Assembly (NCBI RefSeq): GCF_004353915.1
Contig: NZ_SMRP01000043.1
Span: 1-51,702, forward strand
DNA from: Paraburkholderia silviterrae
GTDB lineage: Bacteria > Pseudomonadota > Gammaproteobacteria > Burkholderiales > Burkholderiaceae
Direction of reading: 5' to 3'
Length of the DNA: 51,702 nt
In this document: positions 24,166 through 33,011 of the stretch, one piece after another
Numbering within the stretch: the stretch's first letter is position 1
How the letters are laid out: every line of letters starts with the position of its first letter
The notes under the pieces: model-generated
What the model was told of the DNA's origin: nothing
The model's database searches: none
What the model saw: the letters and a program-made list of their open reading frames with translations, nothing else
Position numbers and translations under genes: made by a program

Positions 24166-25548
24166 TTGAGCCATTATCTGGGATCAGCTTCCGCAGCGAG
24201 AAAATTCGAAGTACTGAACGTAACGAACCTGATCGAGGACGGTGCTCTGAGCCTCTTTCAGATCAGGGTCTATTGTCTTTGCGCATTGGTTGCGCTGGTT
24301 GACGGATTCGATAGTCAGCTGCTCGGGCCGGCTGCTCCCTCGATCGCGCATGCACTGCGTGTCAGTGTCGCCGGGTTCGGTCCCGTATTCAGCGCATCGC
24401 AGGTGGGCTTTTTTGTGGGGGCGCTAGTGCTCGGTCCTGTAGCCGACTGGTTGGGCAGACGCTGGGTGCTCGTTGGCGCCACGGCCGTCTTCGCGGTCTT
24501 TACCTTGCTTACCGCGCTGGCGCACTCGATCTCCGCGCTTCTGTTTTATCGCGTGGTCGTTGGACTCGCGCTGGGCGGCGCGTCGCCCTGTTTCATCGGG
24601 TTGGCTGCCGAGTATTTGCCTTTGAGGCAGCGCACGCGTCTCGTGACGATGTTATGGGCAGCGGTTCCGCTGGGAGGGATGTTGGGTGCGGCCGTCAGCT
24701 CGGCTTTGATCCATACCGCCGGCTGGCAGGCTTCGTTCCTCGCCGGTGGGCTCATTTCCCTCGGCGTTGCAATGCTGCTGGGCTTCGCCCTGCCTGAGTC
24801 CGTTGGATTCCTGGTGAGGCGCGGCACACCCCGACGAAAGATAAGCCCGATTGTCGAAAAGATAGCGGGCGGCCCCGTTGCGCACGACGTTCGCTTCGTG
24901 AGCAACGAGCAAAGGACACAGGGCGTGCCGTTACGAAAGCTATTCGAGTCGGGCCGGAGACTGTGCACGATTTATCTGTGGGCGCTGTGCTTTATGGCGT
25001 GGATGGCGCTAATCGTCGTGTCGTTCTGGACGCCTGCGCTGATTCAGCGTGCCGGATTCTCAATGTCTGAAGCCGCGGCGACTTTGCTGGTCAATAACGT
25101 CGGTGCGGTAGCGGGAACTGTTCTCATTGGCTCGGCGATGCAGCGGTATGGCGATTTCAGAGTTTTGGCATGGAGTTTTCTCGGGGCTGCATTGTCCGTT
25201 GGCGGATTCGGTATTTTCACTTCAGCGCTGAGCCACGTGTTGATCAGCTCAGCGCTTTCCGGATTTTTCCTTTCCGCGAGTTGTGCGGGGCTAATAGCGG
25301 TTGCGGCTGAGTCGTATCCGACATCGGTTCGGTCAACCGGAATCGGCTGGGCAATTGGCGTGGGGCGGATAGGTTCGATTGTCGGGCCCATGTTCGCGGG
25401 CCAACTATTGATGCTTCAGTGGAGCGTTCGCAGCATCTACCTGGTCCTGGGCATACCTTGCCTATGCGCGGTTGGCCTGATAGCGCTGCTACGGCGTCAT
25501 ACGTCGAGAACGGCCACGTCCCGGGCGGACGAGTCGGTTGCGACCTGA
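24166..25548 (+). CDS. MFS transporter, aromatic acid:H+ symporter type (TTG start)
   Basis: The 460-aa protein has 12 spans, DGFD in TM1 and GPVADWLGRRW in loop 2-3, marking the AAHS branch. The frame is open for 170 codons upstream, but that part overlaps the hydrolase gene and is not MFS-like. The TTG at 24166 has an excellent GGAGGGG seven bases upstream and begins LSHYLGSAS. It likely imports an aromatic acid handled by the adjacent C-C hydrolase or by products of the exported enzymes. Confidence 0.92.
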   Translation: MSHYLGSASAARKFEVLNVTNLIEDGALSLFQIRVYCLCALVALVDGFDSQLLGPAAPSIAHALRVSVAGFGPVFSASQVGFFVGALVLGPVADWLGRRWVLVGATAVFAVFTLLTALAHSISALLFYRVVVGLALGGASPCFIGLAAEYLPLRQRTRLVTMLWAAVPLGGMLGAAVSSALIHTAGWQASFLAGGLISLGVAMLLGFALPESVGFLVRRGTPRRKISPIVEKIAGGPVAHDVRFVSNEQRTQGVPLRKLFESGRRLCTIYLWALCFMAWMALIVVSFWTPALIQRAGFSMSEAAATLLVNNVGAVAGTVLIGSAMQRYGDFRVLAWSFLGAALSVGGFGIFTSALSHVLISSALSGFFLSASCAGLIAVAAESYPTSVRSTGIGWAIGVGRIGSIVGPMFAGQLLMLQWSVRSIYLVLGIPCLCAVGLIALLRRHTSRTATSRADESVAT

Positions 25549-25755
25549 TGATCTTGCTCCAGATCGAGGCAATCGCGAGTTTCTAGACCGTTATTCCGGT
25601 GGACTAAACAGCAACTTTCAAGACTATCCGGTCAACGCTGGAAATTTCGCCGGCATACCTTGGATGCGTGGCGGCGAACGCAGTGCTAGTTGCCACAACA
25701 AGACGCTTCTACGCCAATCACGAAAGAAACTCGAAGATCACGACGGGAGATGGAG

Positions 25756-26820
25756 ATGAGGAAGTATTTGCTGGCATCCGTTGTCTTGTGGCCGATGCTC
25801 GGAACCGCGAATGCGCAGTCGAGCGTAACGCTTGCGGGCATTATCGACGGAGGGATTGGATTCAGGACGGGCGCGAGCGCGAATAACAGTACGCAATGGG
25901 CTTTCCAGTCGGGCGCCATACAAACTAGCCAGATTGTTTTCACTGGTACCGAAGATCTGGGCGGCGGCTACTCAACGTACTTCTATCTGGCGTCCGGATT
26001 CCTCGCGGGGAACGGTGCGCTCACAAACGCACGCCTGCCCGCCACCTCGGGTACGTATTTGTTCGACCGGGGCGCATGGGTGGGCCTGAAGGGGGACTTT
26101 GGATCCGTTCAGCTGGGGCGCAGCTTCACCCCTTTCGCGGACGTGCTCTATCGGTCCGATGCGAGCGGCTATGCGAATTTTGCGTCGCTCTCCAACACGA
26201 TCTATCAGAACCTGACGGGCATCACCGGCGCGCAGTACACGTGGAGCAACAACGCTGTCAAGTATTTGTCTCCCACCTTCCACGGGCTGAGCGCTGAGTA
26301 CATGCAGAGCTTCGGCGGGGTGGCCGGCGATTTCGGGGCTGGCCGTATGCGGTCCGCAGCGATTTTTTATACGTACGGGCCGATTGCGGTCAATGCCGCG
26401 TATCTGGACGCCAATAATCCGGGCGGTGTCGCGGGCAACGATATGGTCGCACGGTCCTTCACGGTGGCCGCGATGTATAGCAGCAGTACTTTCCGGGTCG
26501 GCCTCGATGTGGCGAATTTCAAGAACCCGGCCATCGGCACGAATCAGACGTTTTACTCCGCCGAGGGGACTTATCACGTTGCGCCTGACTTCGACGTTGT
26601 CGCGGACTATACGTTCCTCGCAGACAAGGTTGCCGATCGCGACGGAATGTATTTCAAGCTCGGCGCTCATTACTACCTCTCTAAAGCCACGGACTTGTAC
26701 GTCGAGGGCGGCATGGCCCGCAATCACTCCGACGGCACAGTGGGCGTCGCAAGCGTCTTTCCAGCCAGCCCCGGCATCAACCAGATTGGTGTCATGACAG
26801 GCGTGCGGCACTACTTCTAA
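25756..26820 (+). CDS. Gram-negative trimeric porin
   Basis: The 354-aa protein has a Sec signal (MRKYLLASVV to ANAQ), the porin N-terminus SSVTLAGIIDGGIGF and the terminal motif GVRHYF. ATG 25756 has GGGAG at good spacing; an ATG two codons earlier is possible. It is 32 bp upstream of the molybdenum hydroxylase genes, so substrate entry across the outer membrane and its oxidation may be co-expressed. Confidence 0.94.
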   Translation: MRKYLLASVVLWPMLGTANAQSSVTLAGIIDGGIGFRTGASANNSTQWAFQSGAIQTSQIVFTGTEDLGGGYSTYFYLASGFLAGNGALTNARLPATSGTYLFDRGAWVGLKGDFGSVQLGRSFTPFADVLYRSDASGYANFASLSNTIYQNLTGITGAQYTWSNNAVKYLSPTFHGLSAEYMQSFGGVAGDFGAGRMRSAAIFYTYGPIAVNAAYLDANNPGGVAGNDMVARSFTVAAMYSSSTFRVGLDVANFKNPAIGTNQTFYSAEGTYHVAPDFDVVADYTFLADKVADRDGMYFKLGAHYYLSKATDLYVEGGMARNHSDGTVGVASVFPASPGINQIGVMTGVRHYF

Positions 26821-26852
26821 CACGCGACGCTTATGCACGAGCGGAAAATCAG

Positions 26853-27353
26853 ATGAAAGTGACCATCAACGAAAAGCCGTACGACGTGGACGTCGAACCG
26901 GAAATGCCCCTGCTCTGGGTCATTAGAGACGAGATTGGGCTGACCGGAACGAAGTTCGGCTGCGGAATGGGAATCTGCGGTGCATGTTCAATTCATCTGG
27001 ACGGTGAACTGGTCCGCTCGTGCGTTTTGCCCGCCTCGGCGGGGCAGAACCGCAGGATCACGACGATCGAGGGGCTCGGAGGCAAGGGGGCGGAACTGCA
27101 GGCGCAATGGATTGCGAGTCAGGTTCCGCAGTGCGGGTACTGTCAAAGTGGCATGTTGATGGCTGCAGCCGATCTGCTGGCGCGCAATCCGCACCCGGAC
27201 GACGCGGCAATCGATGCCGCGATGACCAATATTTGCCGCTGTGGCACCTATGCGCGCGTGAAGGAGGCCATCCACAGGGTGGCTGGCGGGAACGGGCCGA
27301 AAGCCCATGCGCAAGAGCACGCGTCCGGAAACGGGGAAAGGGGAAGCGTGTGA
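26853..27353 (+). CDS. [2Fe-2S] small subunit of molybdenum hydroxylase 1 (isoquinoline 1-oxidoreductase-like)
   Basis: The 166-aa subunit carries two [2Fe-2S] clusters. The N-terminal plant-ferredoxin cluster uses C37, C42, C45 and C57 (FGCGMGICGACSIHLDG), and the C-terminal helical cluster uses QCGYCQSGM and NICRCGTY. It passes electrons from the molybdopterin site of the large subunit. It has no signal of its own and would leave the cell as a folded complex with the Tat-signal large subunit. The stop overlaps the next start in GTGTGA. Confidence 0.94.
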   Translation: MKVTINEKPYDVDVEPEMPLLWVIRDEIGLTGTKFGCGMGICGACSIHLDGELVRSCVLPASAGQNRRITTIEGLGGKGAELQAQWIASQVPQCGYCQSGMLMAAADLLARNPHPDDAAIDAAMTNICRCGTYARVKEAIHRVAGGNGPKAHAQEHASGNGERGSV

Positions 27354-29521
27354 CGGTCAACGCCAATTCAACGAGTCCTTCGCGGCGTCGTTTCCTCAAA
27401 GCTTCGGCGGTGAGCGCGTCGGGGCTCGTGCTGGGGTTTCATCTTCCGGCGGCCATCGCAGGGCGTGCGAACCGCAGTGAGGTTAGCAACGATCGGACAG
27501 AGATCAACGCATGGATACGCATCTCCGCACAAGGCGATATCACGCTTGAAGTCGCGCGCGTGGAAATGGGACAAGGCATCGCGACGGCCCTGCCGATGCT
27601 CATCGCCGAAGAGCTCGAGTGCGACTGGAAGGACGTGGGGATGGTCTTTGCCTCGCCGTCCGAGAATCTTGCACGAAAGGGCGTCTTCGTGACCATGATC
27701 ACGGGCGATAGCCGGAGCGTTCGCGATTCCCAGCAGTACCTTCGCCTCGCGGGCGCCAGTGCGTGCCTCATGTTGAGGCAGGCGGCGGCGCAGCGCTGGG
27801 GAGTCGACGTAGCGCAGTGCGTGGCCGGTGGGAGCCGGGTCACGCACTTGAAGAGCGGGCGCTATCTAGGCTATGGCGAACTGGCGGCGGCTGCAGCAAA
27901 GCTTCCAGTTCCGAAAGATGTCGCCCTCAAGGATCCTTCGGCATGGAAGCTCTTGGGCAAGGCGCGCGGCCGACTCGATCTCCATGAAAAGGTTAACGGC
28001 GCCGCGCAATACGGCATGGATGTTCGTGTGCCAGGCATGCTCTACGCGGCAGTGGCGCAGTGCCCGGTGTTCGGGGGAAAACCGGTATCGGTCGACTCCA
28101 GCGAGGTCGATCGCCGGCGCGGAATCGTAAAGGTTCTGGAGATAGAGAACTTCGTGGCGGTCATTGGCGATAGCTGGTGGCGTGCGAAAGAAGCGCTCAA
28201 GCTGCTGAAGATTACGTGGGACTTCGGCGGGCACGAGAAGACGGACGACGCGAGTATTCGCGCATGGCTCGAAGCAGGGTTTCAAAGCGATTTGAAATCG
28301 GTTCGCCTGGAGGGCGACGCAACCGCCGCGCTCGGCGGTACAAAGAATGTGTACGAGAGCACGTACTTCACGCCGTTCGTCGCCCATACGACGATGGAGC
28401 CGCAGAACTGCACGGCACGTGTCGCCGACGGAAAGGTGGATCTGTGGGCGCCCTCGCAGGGCCCCGATATATCGCTCGGTATTGCGGCGGGTATAGCGGG
28501 GGTGCCGCCCGAAAATGTTACGGTGCATCGGCTGTATCTGGGCGGCGGATTTGGCCGTCGTGGTATCAGTCAGGACTACGTTCGAATGGCGATGCTGATT
28601 GCAAAGGCCATGCAGGGCCCCGCGATCAAGATGGTCTGGACCCGCGAAGAAGACGTGCAACACGACTTCTATCGACCGACCTCGGTGGTTCGTCAGCGGG
28701 TAGCGCTTGATGACACGGGGCAGATCTACGCCTGGCGTGTCGACGTGGCATCGCCTTCGGTACTTGCGGTGTTGCGTCCGGCGGCGCTAAAGAATGGCGT
28801 CGATGTCATGCCAACCGATGGCTTTCGCGACATGCCGTACGCGATACCGAACCTCGATATCCGCTATGCAATGCGCAATACGGCTGTGCCCGCAGGATTC
28901 TGGCGCAGTGTTTACCACTCGCAAAATCCATTCGCACGCGAGTGCTTTATCGACGAAGTCTGTGCGCTGATCAAGCAGGACCCCGTTGCCTTTCGACTCA
29001 AGATGCTCGCCGCGCGTCCACGGACAGCCAGGTTGCTGGAAGCGGTAGTTGCAGCGCACCGGCCAGGCGCATCGCCCACGGCGGGCTTCGGCGTGGCGGT
29101 CAACGAGATGGATGACACCGCTGTCGCGGGGGCGGTCGAGGTCTCGATTGCCGCGAATAAAGCCGTGAAGGTGGAGCGCGTAATCGTTGCAATCGACTGC
29201 GGGTACATCGTCAATCCCGACACCGTGGCAGCGCAGATCGAATCTTGCGCGGTATTCGGGATCAGCGGGGCGTTCTTTGGCGAGATCAACATCAAGGAAG
29301 GGCGGGTGGCGCAGAGCAATTTCTCGGATTGCCCGGTCATGCTGATGAAGCACATGCCGAAGGTCGAGTCGCTGTTGCTGCCGTCCGGTGGATTTTGGGG
29401 CGGAGTCGGTGAGCCGCCAATCTCCGTAGTGATTCCTGCACTCGTGAACGCAATCTCGTCCGCCACGGGAGAGCGAATCCGTGAACTGCCTCTCGTGCGG
29501 CACGGATACACATTGGCTTGA
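27350..29521 (+). CDS. Molybdopterin large subunit of hydroxylase 1, Tat-exported (isoquinoline 1-oxidoreductase beta-like)
   Basis: The 723-aa subunit belongs to the xanthine-oxidase superfamily, IorB/aldehyde-oxidase branch, and would hydroxylate an N-heterocycle or oxidise an aldehyde using water. A Tat signal (SRRRFLKASAVSASGLVLGF) opens the protein. The pterin region LYLGGGFGRRGISQDY and the catalytic glutamate E688 in GVGEPP are visible. The GTG start at 27350 lies in GTGTGA with a purine-rich SD. No FAD subunit gene is adjacent, so electrons must leave via the small subunit to a periplasmic carrier. Confidence 0.93.
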   Translation: MTVNANSTSPSRRRFLKASAVSASGLVLGFHLPAAIAGRANRSEVSNDRTEINAWIRISAQGDITLEVARVEMGQGIATALPMLIAEELECDWKDVGMVFASPSENLARKGVFVTMITGDSRSVRDSQQYLRLAGASACLMLRQAAAQRWGVDVAQCVAGGSRVTHLKSGRYLGYGELAAAAAKLPVPKDVALKDPSAWKLLGKARGRLDLHEKVNGAAQYGMDVRVPGMLYAAVAQCPVFGGKPVSVDSSEVDRRRGIVKVLEIENFVAVIGDSWWRAKEALKLLKITWDFGGHEKTDDASIRAWLEAGFQSDLKSVRLEGDATAALGGTKNVYESTYFTPFVAHTTMEPQNCTARVADGKVDLWAPSQGPDISLGIAAGIAGVPPENVTVHRLYLGGGFGRRGISQDYVRMAMLIAKAMQGPAIKMVWTREEDVQHDFYRPTSVVRQRVALDDTGQIYAWRVDVASPSVLAVLRPAALKNGVDVMPTDGFRDMPYAIPNLDIRYAMRNTAVPAGFWRSVYHSQNPFARECFIDEVCALIKQDPVAFRLKMLAARPRTARLLEAVVAAHRPGASPTAGFGVAVNEMDDTAVAGAVEVSIAANKAVKVERVIVAIDCGYIVNPDTVAAQIESCAVFGISGAFFGEINIKEGRVAQSNFSDCPVMLMKHMPKVESLLLPSGGFWGGVGEPPISVVIPALVNAISSATGERIRELPLVRHGYTLA

Positions 29522-29693
29522 TCACGCATTCGATTAGGAATGCATATCTACCTATGTTTTTTATGCAAACGAGATGCAAAAGCGCCTGTGTCCAAGGGCT
29601 GAAAAAACGGACTTTACGACAAGGACGGAACGCGGCCGCGTTTCACGATACAGGTATCGAATGAGTTGCTATGAACGATCTGGAGGCAATGCA

Positions 29694-30167
29694 ATGAACA
29701 ACCCAAGTCACGGCGATTCGAGCGCAGCGGTAACTCGCTCGGTCATATCTTATGCGCAGGCAAACAAGGCGATCAACGCGGCGATGGCCTTCGCGCAGGA
29801 GAGCGATCTCCATTTGAGCATCGTCGTTCTCGATACCGGAGGGCACGTCGTCGCCTCCGCGCGGATGGACGGCGCGGGGTTCGTGACGATCGAGGTGGCG
29901 CGCGGCAAGGCGTTCGCGGTCGTCGCAACGGGCGGCACGCCAGGCGATGCGCTCGCCCGACGGTACACGGAGAACCCGATGGTTTGGGGCAACGTTGCTT
30001 CTCTCGGTTATGGTGCGCCGTTGCTGCCGGCGCGTGGCAGCTTGCCGATTTACAAGGATGGTGCGCTCATCGGCGCCATCGCCGCGAGTGGCGCGCCTTC
30101 GGAACAGGACGAGCTCGCGATTCTCGCCGGCATTGCGGCAATCGATGCGACGGACACGCTGCGATGA
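29694..30167 (+). CDS. GlcG/HbpS-family heme-binding-like protein
   Basis: The 157-aa product is a DUF336/GlcG-type domain (SYAQANKAINAAMAFAQE, VVLDTGGHVVASARMDGA, GALIGAIAASGA). The family includes HbpS heme-binding sensors and pathway proteins of unknown action, such as GlcG beside glycolate oxidase and PduO C-domains. No signal peptide. ATG 29694 was chosen for GGAGG seven bases upstream. It overlaps the formamidase-like gene by ATGA, so the two are translationally coupled. Confidence 0.87.
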   Translation: MNNPSHGDSSAAVTRSVISYAQANKAINAAMAFAQESDLHLSIVVLDTGGHVVASARMDGAGFVTIEVARGKAFAVVATGGTPGDALARRYTENPMVWGNVASLGYGAPLLPARGSLPIYKDGALIGAIAASGAPSEQDELAILAGIAAIDATDTLR

Positions 30168-31354
30168 GCCCGATCGATCAAGGCCACGAGCAGGGGACGC
30201 CGTCACTCAGCCGCCGAAACGCCATCAAGCTGGGCGGCTCGCTCGGGCTGCTCGGGATGGCGCTGCCGCTGGCCGGCCACGCGCAGGCGGCATCAACGGT
30301 ACAAAGGGTACAAACGGTACAAACGGCCAGCGATGCCCCGCGCGGACGTCAGCATGTGGTGGAGTCGAATGAGCGGACGGTGCGGGTTGGCGTAGTCGAC
30401 CCCAAGGCCGCAGCGATTGTGACTATCGAGTCGGGCGACGTGGTTCGATACGTCAACACGTGGATCAACTGGGGCAATGAAGCGAAGTATGGGATGAGCT
30501 TTGCCGAGCGCGAGCCGATCCGCCGCAAGTATCCGCAAGGACCGTATTCGCTGGTCGGCCCGGTTGCGGTAAAGGGCGCGGAGCCTGGCGACCTGATCGA
30601 ATGCAGGATGCTCAAGTTGCGCCCGATCGACTGGGGTTGGAATGCCGCGCCGATGGGTGTCGGTGCGCTGCCGAAGGACTTCTCCAAGCCGTACCTCAAG
30701 TATTTCCGCTTCGATCAAGCGCGACAGTACGCGGATTTTGCCCCCGGAATCAGGATTCCCCTGCGGCCCATTCAGGGCTTCATGGCTACTGCGCCCGCTA
30801 CCGATGAAATCAGGAGTGCGATTCTCGCCGGTCACAATGGCGGCAATCTTGCATTGAGCGAGCTTGTAGTTGGGACCTCGCTCTTCCTGCCGGTATCGCG
30901 CGAGGGCGCGATGATCTGGACCGGCAACTCGCATGCCGTTCAAGGCGACGGCCAGGTCGATCAGACCACGATCGAAACAGCCATGGAAGACCTGCAGATC
31001 CAGTACATCCTGCACAAGGGGGCGTCCCTGCCTGGACCGATGGCGGAAACGCCAACCCATTGGATTGGACTTGGCTTTGGCGAAACCATTGCCGATGCCC
31101 TCAGGTCGTGCCTGCGCGACATGATCAGATGGCTGGCATCAACGGCCGGCATAGACGAGGTCGAAGCCTACGCGATCTACAGCATGGCCGGCAGTTTTCG
31201 CATTACGCAGTACGCCGATCAGGTTGCGAGTGCATACAGCGTGATTCCCGCCAAGGCGGTACACGGGATGTTGCCGAAGTCACTGCTGATGCCGCAATTG
31301 CGCGACAGGATCGCCAGCCGAACACGGTCTGGCGACGGCGAGGGTCGCGCATAG
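30164..31354 (+). CDS. Acetamidase/formamidase-family enzyme with Tat signal
   Basis: The 396-aa protein starts with a Tat signal (LSRRNAIKLGG and a hydrophobic stretch ending AGHAQAA) followed by an FmdA/AmdA amidase fold. It would hydrolyse a short-chain amide in the periplasm. The family motif usually read as GDxHxxQGDGE appears as GNSHAVQGDGQ, so two acidic residues are amides here and activity may be altered. A repeat-encoded VQRVQTVQT linker follows the signal. It is coupled to the GlcG-like gene and followed by exported RidA and amidohydrolase genes. Confidence 0.86.
   Translation: MSPIDQGHEQGTPSLSRRNAIKLGGSLGLLGMALPLAGHAQAASTVQRVQTVQTASDAPRGRQHVVESNERTVRVGVVDPKAAAIVTIESGDVVRYVNTWINWGNEAKYGMSFAEREPIRRKYPQGPYSLVGPVAVKGAEPGDLIECRMLKLRPIDWGWNAAPMGVGALPKDFSKPYLKYFRFDQARQYADFAPGIRIPLRPIQGFMATAPATDEIRSAILAGHNGGNLALSELVVGTSLFLPVSREGAMIWTGNSHAVQGDGQVDQTTIETAMEDLQIQYILHKGASLPGPMAETPTHWIGLGFGETIADALRSCLRDMIRWLASTAGIDEVEAYAIYSMAGSFRITQYADQVASAYSVIPAKAVHGMLPKSLLMPQLRDRIASRTRSGDGEGRA
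30298..30324 (+). repeat. Three 9-bp in-frame repeats within the formamidase-like gene
   Basis: Three units GGTACAAAG, GGTACAAAC, GGTACAAAC lie just after the signal-peptide region and encode a VQR/VQT linker. In-frame length changes here could be tolerated because the segment precedes the folded domain. Confidence 0.8.
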
Positions 31355-31408
31355 GGCGGCGCTCTCAATCAGAAAAACTGTGCTTTTACTTCCACAGAGG
31401 AACGCAAC

Positions 31409-31885
31409 ATGTATTGCTCGAAAACGAAGTCGATTGCCGCGACGATCGCTGTCGCGATGGTCTCGACCATGACGCTGATGACGTCGGCGAAGGCCAACGA
31501 GTACGTCACCACCCCCGACACCGACAAGCGGGCCTACTCTCTTTCGGTGTCTACCCAAGGCGGGAAGACGGTCTATCTGGCGGGCCAGTTGAATATCGCG
31601 GACCTCAACGACAAGCCGCTACCCGGCGATTTCGACGGTCAGGCGCGCGCGGCATTTCAGCGAATCCAGAAGACGCTCGAGGCGTCCGGCGGGAAACTCA
31701 GTGACATCGTATCCATGACGGTGTTCATTACTGACGTGCGCAACGGAGAGCACTTTGCCGATATACGCCGGGAGTTTTTCGCTCCGGGAAAGTACCCGAC
31801 TAGTGCGCTGATCGCGATTCGCAACCTCGGTATCCCCAATGCGCTGATCGAGATTCAGGCGACCGCAGTAGTGGGTGGGAAATGA
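31409..31885 (+). CDS. RidA-family protein with Sec signal peptide (copy 1)
   Basis: The 158-aa product has an N-terminal export signal (KSIAATIAVAMVSTMTLMTS, cleavage near AKA) followed by a complete Rid domain (YLAGQLNIAD, VSMTVFITDVRNG, IEIQATAVV). Rid proteins are normally cytosolic, so export is unusual. The conserved catalytic Arg is missing (KYPTSALIAI), and Glu of the IEIEAIA motif is Gln. It overlaps the amidohydrolase gene by ATGA and is similar to copy 2 at 33012 along most of its length. A periplasmic imine/enamine or ring-cleavage product is a possible substrate. Confidence 0.88.
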   Translation: MYCSKTKSIAATIAVAMVSTMTLMTSAKANEYVTTPDTDKRAYSLSVSTQGGKTVYLAGQLNIADLNDKPLPGDFDGQARAAFQRIQKTLEASGGKLSDIVSMTVFITDVRNGEHFADIRREFFAPGKYPTSALIAIRNLGIPNALIEIQATAVVGGK

Positions 31886-32967
31886 CGAACGGCGGATGCG
31901 AGCTTTGCGCCCCGGGGCGCAGACGCTTTTTCACAGGGCTAGCCGCGTTGGCGGCCGGCGGTGCGCTTGGCATGCCAGCAGTGAAGGCGCAGGGCAGTGC
32001 GAGCGACGTTGCGCAGCAGCGCAACTGGATCGATGTCCACCACCATCTCGTGCCGCCGGGCTACCTGGCACAGGTCCCGGACGACGACGCGGTACCTGGT
32101 GCGTCGGCCACGCCGCGCCGGGCGTTGGCGAACTGGACGGTCGAACATTCGATCGAGCAGATGGACCAGGCAGGCGTTGCGACATCGATGCTGTCAATCA
32201 GCAATCCCGGAATCTGGTTCGGCGACGTGGCGAAAGCGCGGAAGCTCGCGCGTGAATGCAACGAATACGGAGCGAAACTGGTGTCGGGCTATCCGGGACG
32301 GTTCGGTCTGTTCGCGGCGTTGCCGCTGCCGGACATCGAAGGGAGCCTCGCGGAAATCGCCTACGCACTCGATGTGCTCAAGGCGGACGGAATCGGACTC
32401 TATACCAGTTACGGGACCCGGTGGCTCGGAGATCCCGCGTTTGACCCGGTCTTTGCGGAATTGAACCGGCGTAAGGCGCTTGTTTATACGCATCCGACCA
32501 CGGCGGATTGTTGCCGTAATTTGCAGCCGGCAGTGTCGCCCAACGTCGTCGAGTACCAGACCGATACGACGCGCGCCATCGCAGAGATCCTGGCTAGCGG
32601 CACGGCTTCACGCTATCCCGATGTGCGAATCATTTTTTCGCATGCGGGGGGCACGATGCCCTTCCTCATCGAGCGGTTCGTCGGCTGGGCAAAGAGCCCG
32701 CAGATCGCCAAAAAGCTGCCCAATGGATTGAAGTACGAACTGGAGCGCTTCTACTACGACACAGCACAAACATCCAACTCCACGGCGATGGGTGCGTTGA
32801 CGAAGATCGTTCCGGACTCGCAGATACTTTTCGGCACGGACTACCCGTTCAGGACGGTGGTCGATCACGTGAAAAATCTGACCGAGTGCGGTGTCTTTGA
32901 CGATCGTCGCCTGCGTCTGATCGGGCGAGACAACGCGCTGGCGTTATTGCCTCGATTGCGAACCTGA
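31882..32967 (+). CDS. ACMSD-like amidohydrolase/decarboxylase with Tat signal
   Basis: The 361-aa protein carries a Tat signal (GRRRFFTGLAALAAGG) and then an Amidohydrolase_2 TIM barrel. Zinc ligands are visible as H53 and H55 in DVHHHLVPPG, a His in FSHAGG and an Asp in FGTDYPF. The family includes 2-amino-3-carboxymuconate semialdehyde decarboxylase and gamma-resorcylate decarboxylase, so decarboxylation or hydrolysis of an aromatic or muconate-type acid is likely. Lying between two exported RidA proteins and sharing a 4-bp overlap with the first, it probably acts with them in the periplasm. Confidence 0.88.
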   Translation: MTNGGCELCAPGRRRFFTGLAALAAGGALGMPAVKAQGSASDVAQQRNWIDVHHHLVPPGYLAQVPDDDAVPGASATPRRALANWTVEHSIEQMDQAGVATSMLSISNPGIWFGDVAKARKLARECNEYGAKLVSGYPGRFGLFAALPLPDIEGSLAEIAYALDVLKADGIGLYTSYGTRWLGDPAFDPVFAELNRRKALVYTHPTTADCCRNLQPAVSPNVVEYQTDTTRAIAEILASGTASRYPDVRIIFSHAGGTMPFLIERFVGWAKSPQIAKKLPNGLKYELERFYYDTAQTSNSTAMGALTKIVPDSQILFGTDYPFRTVVDHVKNLTECGVFDDRRLRLIGRDNALALLPRLRT

Positions 32968-33011
32968 ATTTAATTCATCAGCAACTCAACGATTTACTTT
33001 AGGAGAGAGAC

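Noticed and set aside
29188..29200. Operator-like sequence TGCAATCGACTGC
   Set aside because: It lies within the coding sequence of Mo-hydroxylase 1, has a broken palindrome and is far from any promoter, so it is probably chance.
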